DNA of 64,000 nucleotides from Pelobium manganitolerans (GCF_003609575.1 NZ_MBTA01000025.1:124001-188000); one strand, 5' to 3'. Counted from the first letter of the stretch, positions 18,820 through 28,483 are shown. Numbers and translations: made by a program. Notes: generated from the letters alone by a model not told the origin.

Positions 18820-18827
18820 CAAATTTA
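18820..18827 (-). promoter_or_regulatory. -7 promoter box of the divalent-cation operon
   Basis: TAAATTTG on the minus strand matches TAnnTTTG and lies 9 nt before the proposed ATG at 18810. A TTTTG (18844-18848) could serve as -33 with 16-nt spacing. It is divergent from the box at 18874-18881. Confidence 0.5.
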
Positions 18828-18859
18828 ACTAAATCAGCAACGGCAAAACAGGTAAAAAA

Positions 18860-18881
18860 CCGACATTTTTCGGTAGCTTTG
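18860..18881 (+). promoter_or_regulatory. -7 box and small dyad before the AraC-type gene
   Basis: TAGCTTTG (18874-18881) matches TAnnTTTG and lies only 4 nt before the ATG at 18886, so the mRNA would be leaderless or nearly so. Directly upstream is a short dyad ACCGA/TCGGT (from ~18859 to 18874) that could be an operator. Inference from pattern only. Confidence 0.45.
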
Positions 18882-18885
18882 TACT

Positions 18886-19749
18886 ATGAAATCAGTACAG
18901 CTTTTTAAGGATGTAGAGGTGACTATTAAGGAGGTTGCTACTAATAAATCCGGCCTTCACAAACATCATTTTTTTGAATTGATTTACGTTCTTGATGGCT
19001 CGGGCGTTCATAATATCAACAATAACCATTTTGATTTTTCAAAGGGGGATGTGTTTTTGCTGACACCGGAAGATGCCCATACTTTTCAGATTGTTACTCC
19101 AACCAAATTTTGTATCGTTGACTTTACAAAAAGTTTTTTCGCGAAAAGTGTCCACAGACAGGAGGAGAAAATGGATGTTAGCGACTTTTTCAAAAGGCTG
19201 GAATACATTTTCCACAATCATCATAATGTTAAGGGAAATATTATAGCCAACACCGACCGGAACCTCTTTAAGGTTTTGATTTATCAGTTGATCAAAGAAA
19301 AAGAGAAGAACCAGATCTTCGGAGAAATCATTCTTCAGAATATCGTTTTTTTACTTCTTCATCTTATTGCCAGAAACATTCAGGAAAGTATGACCACCTT
19401 TTCAAAAAAGCAAAACCCGAAGAGTAAAATTCATGAAATAACGGCTTATATCCAGGAACATATTTATGATAAGGAACTAATTAAAATAGAAAATCTGGCT
19501 ACCTGGTTTAATAAATCTCCAGACTATCTGAACCGGTATTTTAAAAGCGAGACAGGTAACACGATTAAGGACTATATCACTCGATATAAACTCAACCTGA
19601 TACAAACACGGCTTAAATTTAGTGATCTTACCATATCTGAAATTGCTGATGAAATGAACTTTACAGATGAAAGCCATTTAAATAAGATATTTAAAAGCGT
19701 ATTCGGACAGACTGCTAAACAATTTAAAAGAGAACATACAATGAGTTGA
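18886..19749 (+). CDS. AraC-family transcriptional regulator
   Basis: A 287-aa regulator. Residues 1-~145 form a cupin-like sensory domain (FFELIYVLDGSGVHNINN, GDVFLLTPEDAHTF). Residues ~185-287 are the double helix-turn-helix (IENLATWFNKSPDYLNRYFKSETG and ISEIADEMNFTDESHLNKIFKSVFG). It is divergent from the Fe-S/ATPase operon with a 75-bp spacer holding both promoters, and convergent with the thiol-redox gene. It is the only plus-strand gene in the first 32 kb and the natural candidate to control the divalent-cation operon, perhaps in response to a small ligand or redox signal rather than metal directly. Confidence 0.92.
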   Translation: MKSVQLFKDVEVTIKEVATNKSGLHKHHFFELIYVLDGSGVHNINNNHFDFSKGDVFLLTPEDAHTFQIVTPTKFCIVDFTKSFFAKSVHRQEEKMDVSDFFKRLEYIFHNHHNVKGNIIANTDRNLFKVLIYQLIKEKEKNQIFGEIILQNIVFLLLHLIARNIQESMTTFSKKQNPKSKIHEITAYIQEHIYDKELIKIENLATWFNKSPDYLNRYFKSETGNTIKDYITRYKLNLIQTRLKFSDLTISEIADEMNFTDESHLNKIFKSVFGQTAKQFKREHTMS

Positions 19750-19833
19750 ATTCAACAGTGTTCAATTTATTGATTTGAAGCCGAAACAATTTGATTTTCA
19801 AGTGCAAGCTTTTTGAATGGGCCTATCTTCATT

Positions 19834-20424
19834 TTATTTAGATAAGTCAACTATAAATTTTTCAATTTCAGGCGAACTATAATCTGCCATTCCTTCGTGA
19901 TTAAATACAATTTCTCCTCTTTTATTGATAATAACTGTAGTAGGTAGATTTCCCTGAAACAATTGATGTGGCATAGGGCCGGAAGGAATATAAACTGGAA
20001 GATTGTACTTGTTCTTTTTCATGAAACTATCTGAACGTTTTAAATTGCTGTCTACATCTGCAAGAATGAAAATCACATTCTCATTTTTCTTTAATTTATT
20101 ATATAAGGAGTTTATAGAAGGCATTTCTGCAATGCATGGAGGACACCAAGTAGCCCAAAAATTCAGAAAAACTACTTTGCCTTTTAAATGTGCCAAGTCT
20201 AAAATTTTTCCGTCTGAAGACGTGAAGAGAATTGAGTTGACTGTGGGTACTAAGCTTCTTTCTGGTTTAGTATTACTTACTTTTGGCTGATATAAACCGG
20301 TTTTGATAAGTCCACCCAAGACAAAGCCTTTGGCTTGTGGATTTAACGTGATAACAACCAGAAAAGCAATTGCGATAATAAACCCTACATTGGACTTGAA
20401 TATTTTGATGACTTTATCTTTCAT
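19834..20424 (-). CDS. TlpA/ResA-type thiol-disulphide oxidoreductase
   Basis: A 196-aa membrane-anchored thioredoxin-fold protein. One N-terminal helix (residues ~12-30) anchors it; the soluble domain carries the active site WATWCPPC (Cys pair separated by two Pro) at ~90-97 and the cis-Pro region NLPTTVII near 160. It would reduce disulphides or apo-metalloprotein thiols in the periplasm. It ends the copper operon, 14 bp after the ferric-reductase-like gene. A role in copper-protein maturation is reasonable, since related proteins serve cytochrome oxidase copper sites. Confidence 0.9.
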   Translation of the reverse strand: MKDKVIKIFKSNVGFIIAIAFLVVITLNPQAKGFVLGGLIKTGLYQPKVSNTKPERSLVPTVNSILFTSSDGKILDLAHLKGKVVFLNFWATWCPPCIAEMPSINSLYNKLKKNENVIFILADVDSNLKRSDSFMKKNKYNLPVYIPSGPMPHQLFQGNLPTTVIINKRGEIVFNHEGMADYSSPEIEKFIVDLSK

Positions 20425-20438
20425 GATCGCAGGCCTTT

Positions 20439-21134
20439 TTAGCGTTCTTGATTTATTTCCATGTTACCAATAGATTTAATAGCGCTTCTCTTTTTATATC
20501 TGAAATACCCGATTAGTTGAATAATCAAAACAGGTAGTAGAAGGATTGTTAGTAAGACAGGGTAAGGAATTTCTCGTTTTTCAATAACCTGATAGGAAAT
20601 AGCATGAATGATTACCAATAAATAGAAGAAATAGTTATATCTCTGCCAGTATTTCCATCGCGTAGCTTTTAATTTCCTAAGCGAAAAATCATTTGAAAGT
20701 GCCAATAAAAGCACTAAAATAAGCGCCCCTGCCAATCCCGTATAATTAGCAAAGCCAAATAAATCTGAGCGAAGCGTTAATTCGTTAGTGGTCTTATCTT
20801 CCTTAAAGAAGTAAAGCAGCATATTGCCCATGTGTACCTGCCAACCAATGGCAACATGGGCCAGGCCAATAATTCCACTCCATATCCCAATATCCCGGCG
20901 CAGATCTGTAGAAACCGGATTACGACGTTTGAGCAGGAGATTAACCGGACCGGTGATTAAGGTTAATCCCAGCAGCAAAAGGGACACATACGCTGTACTC
21001 ATGCTCCATTTAAAGGTAGTATCAGGTGATTTTAAAGTGAAATAGACAGTTGCAAGCAGAACAATACTGACCAGTGTTAAAGTTACATGATGTACTAATC
21101 TTCGTTTAAAGCGGGACTGAACTTTTGATTTCAT
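20439..21134 (-). CDS. Ferric-reductase-like transmembrane protein (MsrQ-like)
   Basis: A 231-aa protein with about six hydrophobic helices and the layout of the ferric-reductase-like b-type haem domain. Paired His residues that could ligate haem are in GLAHVAIGWQVHMG (~76-90) and VIIHAISYQ (~187-195). No NAD or flavin domain is attached, so it needs a partner. It lies 7 bp after the DUF305 gene and 14 bp before the TlpA-like gene. It may deliver electrons across the membrane to the periplasmic copper proteins; this is inferred from fold and context. Confidence 0.82.
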   Translation of the reverse strand: MKSKVQSRFKRRLVHHVTLTLVSIVLLATVYFTLKSPDTTFKWSMSTAYVSLLLLGLTLITGPVNLLLKRRNPVSTDLRRDIGIWSGIIGLAHVAIGWQVHMGNMLLYFFKEDKTTNELTLRSDLFGFANYTGLAGALILVLLLALSNDFSLRKLKATRWKYWQRYNYFFYLLVIIHAISYQVIEKREIPYPVLLTILLLPVLIIQLIGYFRYKKRSAIKSIGNMEINQER

Positions 21135-21141
21135 AATTTGG

Positions 21142-21636
21142 TTACTTTTCCATTTCTTTTAATTTGGCTTTCATCTGGGCAATCTCTTCCTCCTGTGATT
21201 TAATTATCTGTTCTGAAAGTTTCTTTACTTCGGGATCTTTAATGTCCGCATTCTTACTGGTCATAATTGCTGAAGAATGATGAGGTATCATTCCTTTCAT
21301 ATATTGAACATCTCCTACAAATGTCTGCTGCCTTAAAAAGGTTAAAACTGCGATAAACACAACAACGGCTGATACTAAAATCATCCTGTTCAATCTTTTA
21401 TTCGGATACATTTTACCCATCATCGGCAACATAACTAATGCCATTGCCGAAACCATGAGAATAGACATATAAGTCCTGGTAACGCTCAAATAGATATGGT
21501 CTGTCTCGTCAACATTTAAGAACATAATACCATACATAAGGATGAAGGAAATGGCCAGCATCAGAAGGAATTTTGGATATGGGTTACCACCGTGTTCCAT
21601 TGTTCCATGTTGATTATTTTGATTTTCGCTTTTCAT
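21142..21636 (-). CDS. DUF305 protein with three membrane helices
   Basis: A 164-aa protein. A His-containing N-terminus is followed by three hydrophobic helices (~25-110), then a periplasmic DUF305 domain with the hallmark YMKGMIPHHSSAIMTS (~122-137) and a helical tail (EEEIAQMKAKLKEME). DUF305 is ferritin-like in shape, and its paired His are probable metal ligands. It sits between the 78-aa protein and the ferric-reductase-like gene in the copper operon. A periplasmic copper-binding role is inferred. Confidence 0.88.
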   Translation of the reverse strand: MKSENQNNQHGTMEHGGNPYPKFLLMLAISFILMYGIMFLNVDETDHIYLSVTRTYMSILMVSAMALVMLPMMGKMYPNKRLNRMILVSAVVVFIAVLTFLRQQTFVGDVQYMKGMIPHHSSAIMTSKNADIKDPEVKKLSEQIIKSQEEEIAQMKAKLKEMEK

Positions 21637-21685
21637 GTTAAAAGTTTTAAATTGAATTTGTTTATTACTTAGAGTAGATCATAGT

Positions 21686-21922
21686 TCACCAGCCCTGTTC
21701 TTTATAAAATCTTTCAATTGCATCACCAATTAGATTGACGTTTAACTGGTCAAGTTCACCATCGACTATACTCCATGAGTTATCACCGTTGTTTAATATG
21801 GTTACTGTTCCCCCATCCAATTCCACTCCGAAAGTTTCATCTTTATGATGCACCTTTAAGTGTGTCTTCTGATCGGTACCTTTTAAGGTGACCGAGATTC
21901 TAAAATTACTATCGTCTTTCAT
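21686..21922 (-). CDS. Small conserved-looking hypothetical protein in the copper operon
   Basis: A 78-aa soluble protein without signal peptide, with beta-rich character (RISVTLKGTDQKTHLKVHHKD) and an acidic C-terminal helix ending EQGW. No family is recognised. It lies 12 bp after the CopA ATPase gene and 49 bp before the DUF305 gene, on the same strand. A His-Lys-Val-His-His segment could bind metal weakly. Function unknown. Confidence 0.65.
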   Translation of the reverse strand: MKDDSNFRISVTLKGTDQKTHLKVHHKDETFGVELDGGTVTILNNGDNSWSIVDGELDQLNVNLIGDAIERFYKEQGW

Positions 21923-21934
21923 TTGATATAGGAT

Positions 21935-24490
21935 TTAACTTTTTATTTCATTCAATTTTGCACTTCTCAGCCGTAAGGAATTCAGGATAACGGATACTGA
22001 GCTGAAACTCATGGCCAGGGCCGCAATCATCGGCGAAAGCAGCAGACCGAAAAATGGATATAGAATTCCTGCTGCAATAGGAATCCCCAATACATTGTAT
22101 CCAAGCGCAAAAAACAGGTTTTCTTTAATGTTTCGCATCACTTTGTGACTCAACAGCCGGGCTTTGGCAATTCCGTTTAAATCACCTTTTACCAGAGTAA
22201 TTGCTGCACTTTCTATGGCTACATCGGTGCCGGTGCCCATGGCAATGCCAATATCCGCCTGAGACAATGCAGGGGCATCATTAATACCATCGCCTGCCAT
22301 TGCCACCTTTTTCCCTTCAGACTGTAAACGCTTTATTTCTTCCAGTTTATTCTCAGGCAGCATCTGGGCTTTATACCCGTCAAGGTTTAATGTTTTACTT
22401 ACCGCTCTTGCCGTATCTTCATTATCGCCTGTAAACATCATCACTTTCAAACCCTCTTCCTGTAATTTGCGGATGGCATCTTTGCTCGATTCTTTAATCT
22501 TGTCCGAAATGACTACAAAACCGACGGCTGCGTTTTCTACGGCCAGATAAGATACTGTTTTACCCTGTTTTTGCTCCGCTTTGACCTGTTCATGCAACTC
22601 AGACGAAACGTCCGCTTCCACTTGTTCCATCAGTTTCCTGTTGCCCAAAGCGAGTTTTTTGCCTTCCAGCATCCCTATAACCCCTTTCCCAGTAACCGCC
22701 TCAAAATTTGAAACTGGCTGGACGCTTAGTTTCTTTTCTTCTCCGTAGCGAAGCGTTGCCTGCGCCAATGGGTGTTCACTGCTGCTATTAAGTGATATTA
22801 TTTTTTGAAGAATAGCATTTTCGCTTAGTTCGGGTTTTACGCTGATGACCTTTTCAACAGATGGTTTTCCTTCCGTAACAGTTCCAGTCTTATCAATGAC
22901 CACCACATCAATGGCATTCATTTTTTCCAGAGATTCCGCGTTTTTTATGAGCACCCCAGATTTAGCGCCTTTTCCAACACCCACCATAACCGACATTGGC
23001 GTGGCAAGGCCCAAAGCGCATGGGCAGGCAATGATCAATACCGCTATCGCATTTACGAATGCATATACATAAGCGGGTTCCGGCCCATAGATTGCCCATA
23101 CAATAAAGGTGATGATGGCTATCAACACCACTATCGGCACAAAATAGCCGGAAATTTTATCGGCCAGTTTTTGAATAGGTGCTTTTGAACGGCTTGCAGA
23201 ATTGACCATTTCAATGATCTGGGACAGTAAAGTTTCCGAGCCTACTTTTTCAGCAAGCATCGTAAAAGTCTTATTCCCGTTTATGGTGCCTGAACTTACT
23301 TTGTCTCCCGGTCTCTTATCAACAGGGATAGGTTCGCCGGAGATCATAGATTCATCAATTGTTACTTCTCCAACTTTAATGCTTCCATCAACCGGTACTT
23401 TTTCACCCGGCTTCACACGTAGCAAATCTCCCTTTTGAATATCATCAATATTTACGAGCATTTCCTTTTCTCCCACGATTTTTGTGGCGTTATTAGGTGC
23501 CAGTTTCAGCAATTCTTTAATGGCGCTGTTGGTTTTTCCATGCGCCCTCGCTTCCAGTACCTGACCTAATAATACCAGTGTAAGAATAACCGTAGCGGCT
23601 TCAAAATAGACGTAAACTGTTCCCATGTGGGTTTTAAACTGGTCAGGGAAAATACCGGGAAACAATAGGGCAAGAACGCTAAAAAGCCAGGCTACTCCGG
23701 CACCAATGCCAATGAGTGTAAACATATTTAACTTCCAGGTGATAAGTGACCGCCATGCCCGCTCAAAGAACATCCAGGTGGCATAGAACACGACCGGGAT
23801 GGACAGGGCGAACTGTACCCAGTTCCAGTATTTGAGGTGCATCACTTCAAACAAGGGATTGTTTGGGATCATCTCTGACATGGAGATGATGAAAATAGGG
23901 ACTGTAAAAATGGTTGCTACTTTAAATTTCCGCAGCAGACTGGTGTAGGTTTTATCCTCTTCCTCAGCGTCGGCCTCCATAGGCACCAGATCCATGCCGC
24001 ATATCGGGCAGGAACCGGGTTCATCCCGGATAATCTCGGGATGCATAGGGCAGGTGTATTTTGCAGCTTTCTTTACCGAAGGCTGCTGTACGAGGTCCAT
24101 ACCGCAAACAGGGCAGTTCCCAGGCTTATCGTAGGTTTTATCGCCCTCACAATGCATGGGGCAATAATACTTGCCACCGCTATTTCCGGAGGCAGGCTTT
24201 GAAGCAGGTGTCCCATGTATATGCGAAATGGCACTGCCATGATTGTGTTCTGCATGTTGATGGTTCTTATCGTTAAGTTGGTGCACAGACATGTTAATAG
24301 TATAGTCTCCAACAGCAGATAACGCCTGCTGCAATTTCTCTGTTGGGATGTGTTTGTCCATTTTAATCCTTGCCTGTGGTGGTTCCAATGTAACCTCTGC
24401 GGAAACACCGTCAATGCCGTTCAATGCACTTTCAACCTTTGTACGGCAGCCATTACAGCTCATGCCGGTTACTTTATAGGTATGTTCCAT
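21935..24490 (-). CDS. copA: Copper-exporting P-type ATPase with HMA and two metal-binding segments
   Basis: An 851-aa P1B-1-type Cu(I) exporter. Residues 1-~70 are an HMA domain with GMSCNGC (Cys12, Cys15). A His-rich linker follows (71-~100), then two short heavy-metal-binding segments of the YHS-like CPMH...CPVCGMDL type (~108-133 and ~145-170). The membrane part carries the ACPCALGLATP transport motif near residue 500, then DKTGTVTEG and GDGINDAP. The gene is 10 bp from the multicopper oxidase gene; together they would export Cu(I) and oxidise it in the periplasm. CPC with HMA makes copper very likely. Confidence 0.95.
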   Translation of the reverse strand: MEHTYKVTGMSCNGCRTKVESALNGIDGVSAEVTLEPPQARIKMDKHIPTEKLQQALSAVGDYTINMSVHQLNDKNHQHAEHNHGSAISHIHGTPASKPASGNSGGKYYCPMHCEGDKTYDKPGNCPVCGMDLVQQPSVKKAAKYTCPMHPEIIRDEPGSCPICGMDLVPMEADAEEEDKTYTSLLRKFKVATIFTVPIFIISMSEMIPNNPLFEVMHLKYWNWVQFALSIPVVFYATWMFFERAWRSLITWKLNMFTLIGIGAGVAWLFSVLALLFPGIFPDQFKTHMGTVYVYFEAATVILTLVLLGQVLEARAHGKTNSAIKELLKLAPNNATKIVGEKEMLVNIDDIQKGDLLRVKPGEKVPVDGSIKVGEVTIDESMISGEPIPVDKRPGDKVSSGTINGNKTFTMLAEKVGSETLLSQIIEMVNSASRSKAPIQKLADKISGYFVPIVVLIAIITFIVWAIYGPEPAYVYAFVNAIAVLIIACPCALGLATPMSVMVGVGKGAKSGVLIKNAESLEKMNAIDVVVIDKTGTVTEGKPSVEKVISVKPELSENAILQKIISLNSSSEHPLAQATLRYGEEKKLSVQPVSNFEAVTGKGVIGMLEGKKLALGNRKLMEQVEADVSSELHEQVKAEQKQGKTVSYLAVENAAVGFVVISDKIKESSKDAIRKLQEEGLKVMMFTGDNEDTARAVSKTLNLDGYKAQMLPENKLEEIKRLQSEGKKVAMAGDGINDAPALSQADIGIAMGTGTDVAIESAAITLVKGDLNGIAKARLLSHKVMRNIKENLFFALGYNVLGIPIAAGILYPFFGLLLSPMIAALAMSFSSVSVILNSLRLRSAKLNEIKS

Positions 24491-24500
24491 ATTCTTTTAT

Positions 24501-27275
24501 TTAGTAAGTTACTGTAAGCCCGGCTCCCAATCCCATATCACTATCGTAGTGGGTAGACAATGAAAAATATTTAGTTACGATATACCTGAAGCCTGCCATG
24601 TATTCTTTGTCGGTATTGGCCATAAAGTTCATTCTTAACCGGCTTGTGAGCGGTATATCTTCACGCATGAGCTGGAAGCGAACATTGCCTTTATTGTCTA
24701 ATGAAGCGTCTGCTACGATCAGCATGGGTAATGTATACTGCAACCCTATGTGAAAAACCTGCCGGAAGTTTTTGGTGTTGCTCTGCCCGAATAGGTTCCT
24801 TCCTGGGGCAAGTGACTGGCCGAACAGGTTTTTTTCATTTGGATCAACTGTCCTTTTCCGGAAATCCCATCCTATGTACGGAAACCACCACTGCATTCTG
24901 CCAAGATACCTTCCAAAGTGACTTTCGCTTTCGTATCCCATATCCTTATTTAACCCAATCCGCCATTCGGTAGAAAGCTTGTAGCGGGTGTTTGCCAGCA
25001 TAATTTCGCCATCGCTGCCATTACTTTCCAGACCAATTCTTGCCATTGGGTGAAACTGCCTGTCATCTGAATTTAAACCCCGCTTGGCTACTTTGGGATC
25101 TGTGATATCCGTTTTGTCAACCAGCGTATCCTGGTAGCTAAAAACCCTGCCCATGCCACTCATCATGTGATACAAAATATGGCAATGGAAGAACCAGTCG
25201 CCTCCGGGCTCTGAGGCTGCAAATTCGATGGTATCCCGCTCCATAGGCATAATATCGAGTACGTTTTTCATTGGGGCATATGCCCCCTGATCGTTCAATA
25301 TCCTGAAATCATGCCCATGTAAGTGCATCGGGTGACGCATCATACTGTTGTTGAACATAATTATCCGCACATTTTCTCCCTTTTTGATCAGGATTTTGTC
25401 GCTTTCGGAAACGGTTTTATTATCCAGTGACCATACATATCTGTTCATGTTGCCGGTAAGCTCGAATTTCAATTCTTTCCAGGGGCCTTTTGGTAACGTT
25501 GTTTTCTTTGGATCACGGAGCATATTGTAATTGAGCGTTACGATATCGGAGCTGGAGTTGTCCATCCCAGCCATGTCATGCATACCACCGTTCATCTGCA
25601 TTTGATCTGCTTTTGCAGTATCAGCCGGATTTTCCGGGCCGGTGATTTCAGGATACATTACCGTGTTCATATCCATGACCTGGTTCTGCATTTTCATACC
25701 CTCCATTTCGATCATATTGCCCTGCATGTCCATCATGTCGTTCATCATTTTCATTCCGGCAAAATATTTCAGCTTTGGAAGTTTCTTGGCTGGTACTTTT
25801 TCTCCGTCCCCTAACCAGAGGGAAGCGGACTTAGTCCGGTCTTCAGGCGTAACCAGGAACTCGTAGCTTTTATTTTCAGGAATGGTTACCACGACATCAT
25901 ACGTTTCTGACACGGCTATAATCAACCGATCCACTTCCACAGGTTCTACATCATTACCATCACTTGCTACGACCGTTATCTTCCCTCCCGAATAGGTGAG
26001 CCAGAAATAATCAGATGCGCCTCCGTTAGCTATGCGCAACCGTACTTTGTCGCCTGCTTTAAATTTGGGATAGGTGCTTTGGTTTTTTCCGTTAATCAGA
26101 AAAGCATCATAATATACATCACTAACATCCATCGCATTCATACGTTTCCATTCATTGCCAACCTTTGTTTTAAAATGTCCTGTTTTAATAGCTTCAGCAT
26201 AGCTTTGGGTTGCACCTTTCTTAATGGCAAACCAATCGGTAGCATTTTTCAAACTGCGATGCACTTCTTCAGGTTTCATATCTGTCCATTCACTCAGTAT
26301 AACAGGAATAGTAGGGATGTCCCATTCTTCCCGTTTATTCATGATGAACGACCCGTACATGCCAATCTGCTCCTGCAATTTGCTATGGCTGTGGTACCAA
26401 TGGGTACCATGTTGAACAATAGGAAATTTGTATAGGTAGGTTTCTCCAGGCTTAATTGGCATTTGCGTCAGAAAAGGAACGCCATCCATCCGATTGGGCA
26501 AAAACAATCCATGCCAGTGCAGCGATGTTTCTTCATCCAACTCATTATGAACATAAATTTCGGCTGTATCGCCTTGTGTAAACGTAAGCGTAGGCATTGG
26601 TATCTGGCCGTTTACCGCTATTGCCCGTTTTGGCTTTTTGCCATAGGTAACTATCGTGTCGCGGATGTACAGATCATAGCGGACTGTTCTTGGTGGCTCA
26701 GGGCTTGCAATAGTTTTTATAGGCCCTAAGTTTGCTTTTGCTTTTTTTATGTTTTCCAGCGTGACATTATTATCGCCCATTTGCATACCAGTCATGCCCT
26801 CCATTTCCTCCATTTTTTCACTCTCACGGTTCTCTTTCATTGGCATATCCATTTCATTATGGTCAGCCGGAACCTCAGCGGACTTTTCCTTTATCAGTTT
26901 CATTCCGCATTTAGGGCAGTTGCCCGGTTTGGTAGCGTGGATTTCAGGATGCATAGGACAGGTATAGGTTACTGGTTGAGAAGGCTTGGCTGCTTCCTTT
27001 TTCGGAGCCATTTTCATATCATCTGTCTTTTTCGGCGCATTTTTTTCAGCAGGAACTTTCTTTTTTGGCTGAACGCCTTTCTGCTTTTGCACCACCAGCT
27101 TCATTCCGCATTTAGGGCAGTTTCCGGGCTTCGATGATTTCACCTCCGGGTGCATCGGACAGGTATATGTGTCACTCTGTTTGTTTTTTGGCACTGATTG
27201 ATCATGCCCCTCGTGTTGTGCAAAAGCTATTTGCCCAAAGCATAACAGCAACACAACTATTATTATTCTATTCAT
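24501..27275 (-). CDS. Multicopper oxidase fused to a CopB-like outer-membrane barrel
   Basis: A 924-aa exported protein (signal 1-19, ending AFAQ). Two CPMHPE...CPKCGMKL segments (~38-60, ~105-127) bind metal. A laccase-like core follows: HWHG (253-256), HWYHSH (292-297), a long Met-rich insert (~510-570), HPMHLHGH near 650 and HCHILYHMMSGM near 700, covering type 1, 2 and 3 copper sites. After ~735 the sequence changes to a beta-strand-rich CopB-like domain that ends in a terminal aromatic (TVTY), typical of outer-membrane barrels. CopA-type oxidases are usually ~600 aa, so this is a CopA-CopB fusion that probably anchors the oxidase at the outer membrane. Confidence 0.93.
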   Translation of the reverse strand: MNRIIIVVLLLCFGQIAFAQHEGHDQSVPKNKQSDTYTCPMHPEVKSSKPGNCPKCGMKLVVQKQKGVQPKKKVPAEKNAPKKTDDMKMAPKKEAAKPSQPVTYTCPMHPEIHATKPGNCPKCGMKLIKEKSAEVPADHNEMDMPMKENRESEKMEEMEGMTGMQMGDNNVTLENIKKAKANLGPIKTIASPEPPRTVRYDLYIRDTIVTYGKKPKRAIAVNGQIPMPTLTFTQGDTAEIYVHNELDEETSLHWHGLFLPNRMDGVPFLTQMPIKPGETYLYKFPIVQHGTHWYHSHSKLQEQIGMYGSFIMNKREEWDIPTIPVILSEWTDMKPEEVHRSLKNATDWFAIKKGATQSYAEAIKTGHFKTKVGNEWKRMNAMDVSDVYYDAFLINGKNQSTYPKFKAGDKVRLRIANGGASDYFWLTYSGGKITVVASDGNDVEPVEVDRLIIAVSETYDVVVTIPENKSYEFLVTPEDRTKSASLWLGDGEKVPAKKLPKLKYFAGMKMMNDMMDMQGNMIEMEGMKMQNQVMDMNTVMYPEITGPENPADTAKADQMQMNGGMHDMAGMDNSSSDIVTLNYNMLRDPKKTTLPKGPWKELKFELTGNMNRYVWSLDNKTVSESDKILIKKGENVRIIMFNNSMMRHPMHLHGHDFRILNDQGAYAPMKNVLDIMPMERDTIEFAASEPGGDWFFHCHILYHMMSGMGRVFSYQDTLVDKTDITDPKVAKRGLNSDDRQFHPMARIGLESNGSDGEIMLANTRYKLSTEWRIGLNKDMGYESESHFGRYLGRMQWWFPYIGWDFRKRTVDPNEKNLFGQSLAPGRNLFGQSNTKNFRQVFHIGLQYTLPMLIVADASLDNKGNVRFQLMREDIPLTSRLRMNFMANTDKEYMAGFRYIVTKYFSLSTHYDSDMGLGAGLTVTY

Positions 27276-27277
27276 TG

Positions 27278-27742
27278 TTATTTCTTTTTAGAAAGACTAT
27301 CTCTGGTTGCTTTAATCCAGTTTTTAATAAGCATTTTATTTTTTTTTGAAAGTTTTGCGTCCGTGTGGATGAATGCGTAAGAAGGCAAAGGCATCGTTCC
27401 GTCCTCTATGCTGTTTGCAATAGACTTTAATTTACTATCCTGCCTCCGTTTTGAATATTCCCCAAACCGGTCAAAGTTCAGTTCTGATTTCCCTCTTCTA
27501 ATGTGTGATGCCAGCCACCATCCCGCAGGCTGTATTTCTGCATACCAAGGGTAATCAGTGTTATTGCTATGGCAATCATAGCAGGAAGCCCTCAAAACAG
27601 CATTTACATTCTCAGGTACTGCATAGACCTTACCTATCTGATCAGGGGAAGCCTGCCCGTTTTCGTCACGAACAGGCCTTATAAACTGAATTAGAATAAA
27701 AACCAGCAATACCACCAACAGAATGATTTTTATCCGGCTCAT
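27278..27742 (-). CDS. Haem-binding domain protein (c-type-like, single haem)
   Basis: A 154-aa protein with one N-terminal helix (IKIILLVVLLVFILIQF) and a periplasmic domain containing one CxxCH motif in ASCYDCHSNNTDYPWYAEIQPAGWW (~53-77), the pattern of the Haem_bd family. A Met-Pro-Leu-Pro segment (~121) may supply the distal ligand. It ends 2 bp before the multicopper oxidase gene. It could pass electrons from the membrane to, or accept them from, the copper oxidase; that partner is inferred from gene order. Confidence 0.88.
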   Translation of the reverse strand: MSRIKIILLVVLLVFILIQFIRPVRDENGQASPDQIGKVYAVPENVNAVLRASCYDCHSNNTDYPWYAEIQPAGWWLASHIRRGKSELNFDRFGEYSKRRQDSKLKSIANSIEDGTMPLPSYAFIHTDAKLSKKNKMLIKNWIKATRDSLSKKK

Positions 27743-27747
27743 TGCAA

Positions 27748-28314
27748 TCAGTTTAATTCTTCTTTAACAGTCCCACAAGTGGACATGGCTTGCCCTAAAT
27801 AAGGGTTTTGTATCTCTTTCGTTCCGCTCAGCCAGTTGGCACCTTTGTTATTGTTGTACATCGGGCAGTGCGTATAATAAAGCTTTTGACCTGCACCTGC
27901 GCTTTTTACCAGCTCATATATCTCCTCGCTCAGCGTTTCAAAATGTTCTCTTTGGTGTTCGATATTTCCTGCATTAGCACCGATATGCTCCGCATGTTCT
28001 TTTGCATCCTCTTCGATATCATTATATACTTTGGCTTGCTCAGGTGTTAAGGATGTTTTGTCAAAATTATTGAACGCTTTCACCATTTTATTACCAGCCG
28101 CAGCCGCATCCTTATCATTGTCCTTTGCCAGGGCATCCTTTAGCTGGAGATAATCATTTACCAATTCTTCAGTGGGACTGCCCGGGGCCGCAGGTGCTTT
28201 CTGATTGTTGGCTGCTGAAGAAGGCTCTTTTGTGGATTCGTTATTAGTTGTCCCATTGTTGCATGCTGCAAAAAACAAAGTAGACAGAGCTATACTAAAA
28301 ACTAATGTTTTCAT
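27748..28314 (-). CDS. DUF3347 lipoprotein, probable periplasmic copper-binding protein
   Basis: A 188-aa lipoprotein (LSTLFFAACNNG lipobox). A Ser/Ala/Pro linker is followed by a helical DUF3347 domain (~50-188) ending in the conserved HCPMYNNNKGANWLS...NPYLGQAMSTCG region. The same C-terminal segment occurs in CusB-type adaptors, where Cys, Met and His are likely copper ligands. It is 5 bp upstream of the haem-binding gene on the same strand. A second DUF3347 gene lies 170 bp upstream. Domain recognition is confident; the chaperone role is inference. Confidence 0.86.
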   Translation of the reverse strand: MKTLVFSIALSTLFFAACNNGTTNNESTKEPSSAANNQKAPAAPGSPTEELVNDYLQLKDALAKDNDKDAAAAGNKMVKAFNNFDKTSLTPEQAKVYNDIEEDAKEHAEHIGANAGNIEHQREHFETLSEEIYELVKSAGAGQKLYYTHCPMYNNNKGANWLSGTKEIQNPYLGQAMSTCGTVKEELN

Positions 28315-28483
28315 TTTATTTCTGAATTATTTAAAGTATGAATAAAAAATAGATTAAGCGCATGCCCTACCGACAGCACTTTTTTACAAAAAGCGATTTT
28401 AAAATCTTTTTGAAGATTGCAAGTAGTTTTTTCATGTTGCTAATCAACACGTCAGCGAATTGCTGGTTGTTAGAAGCCAGACC

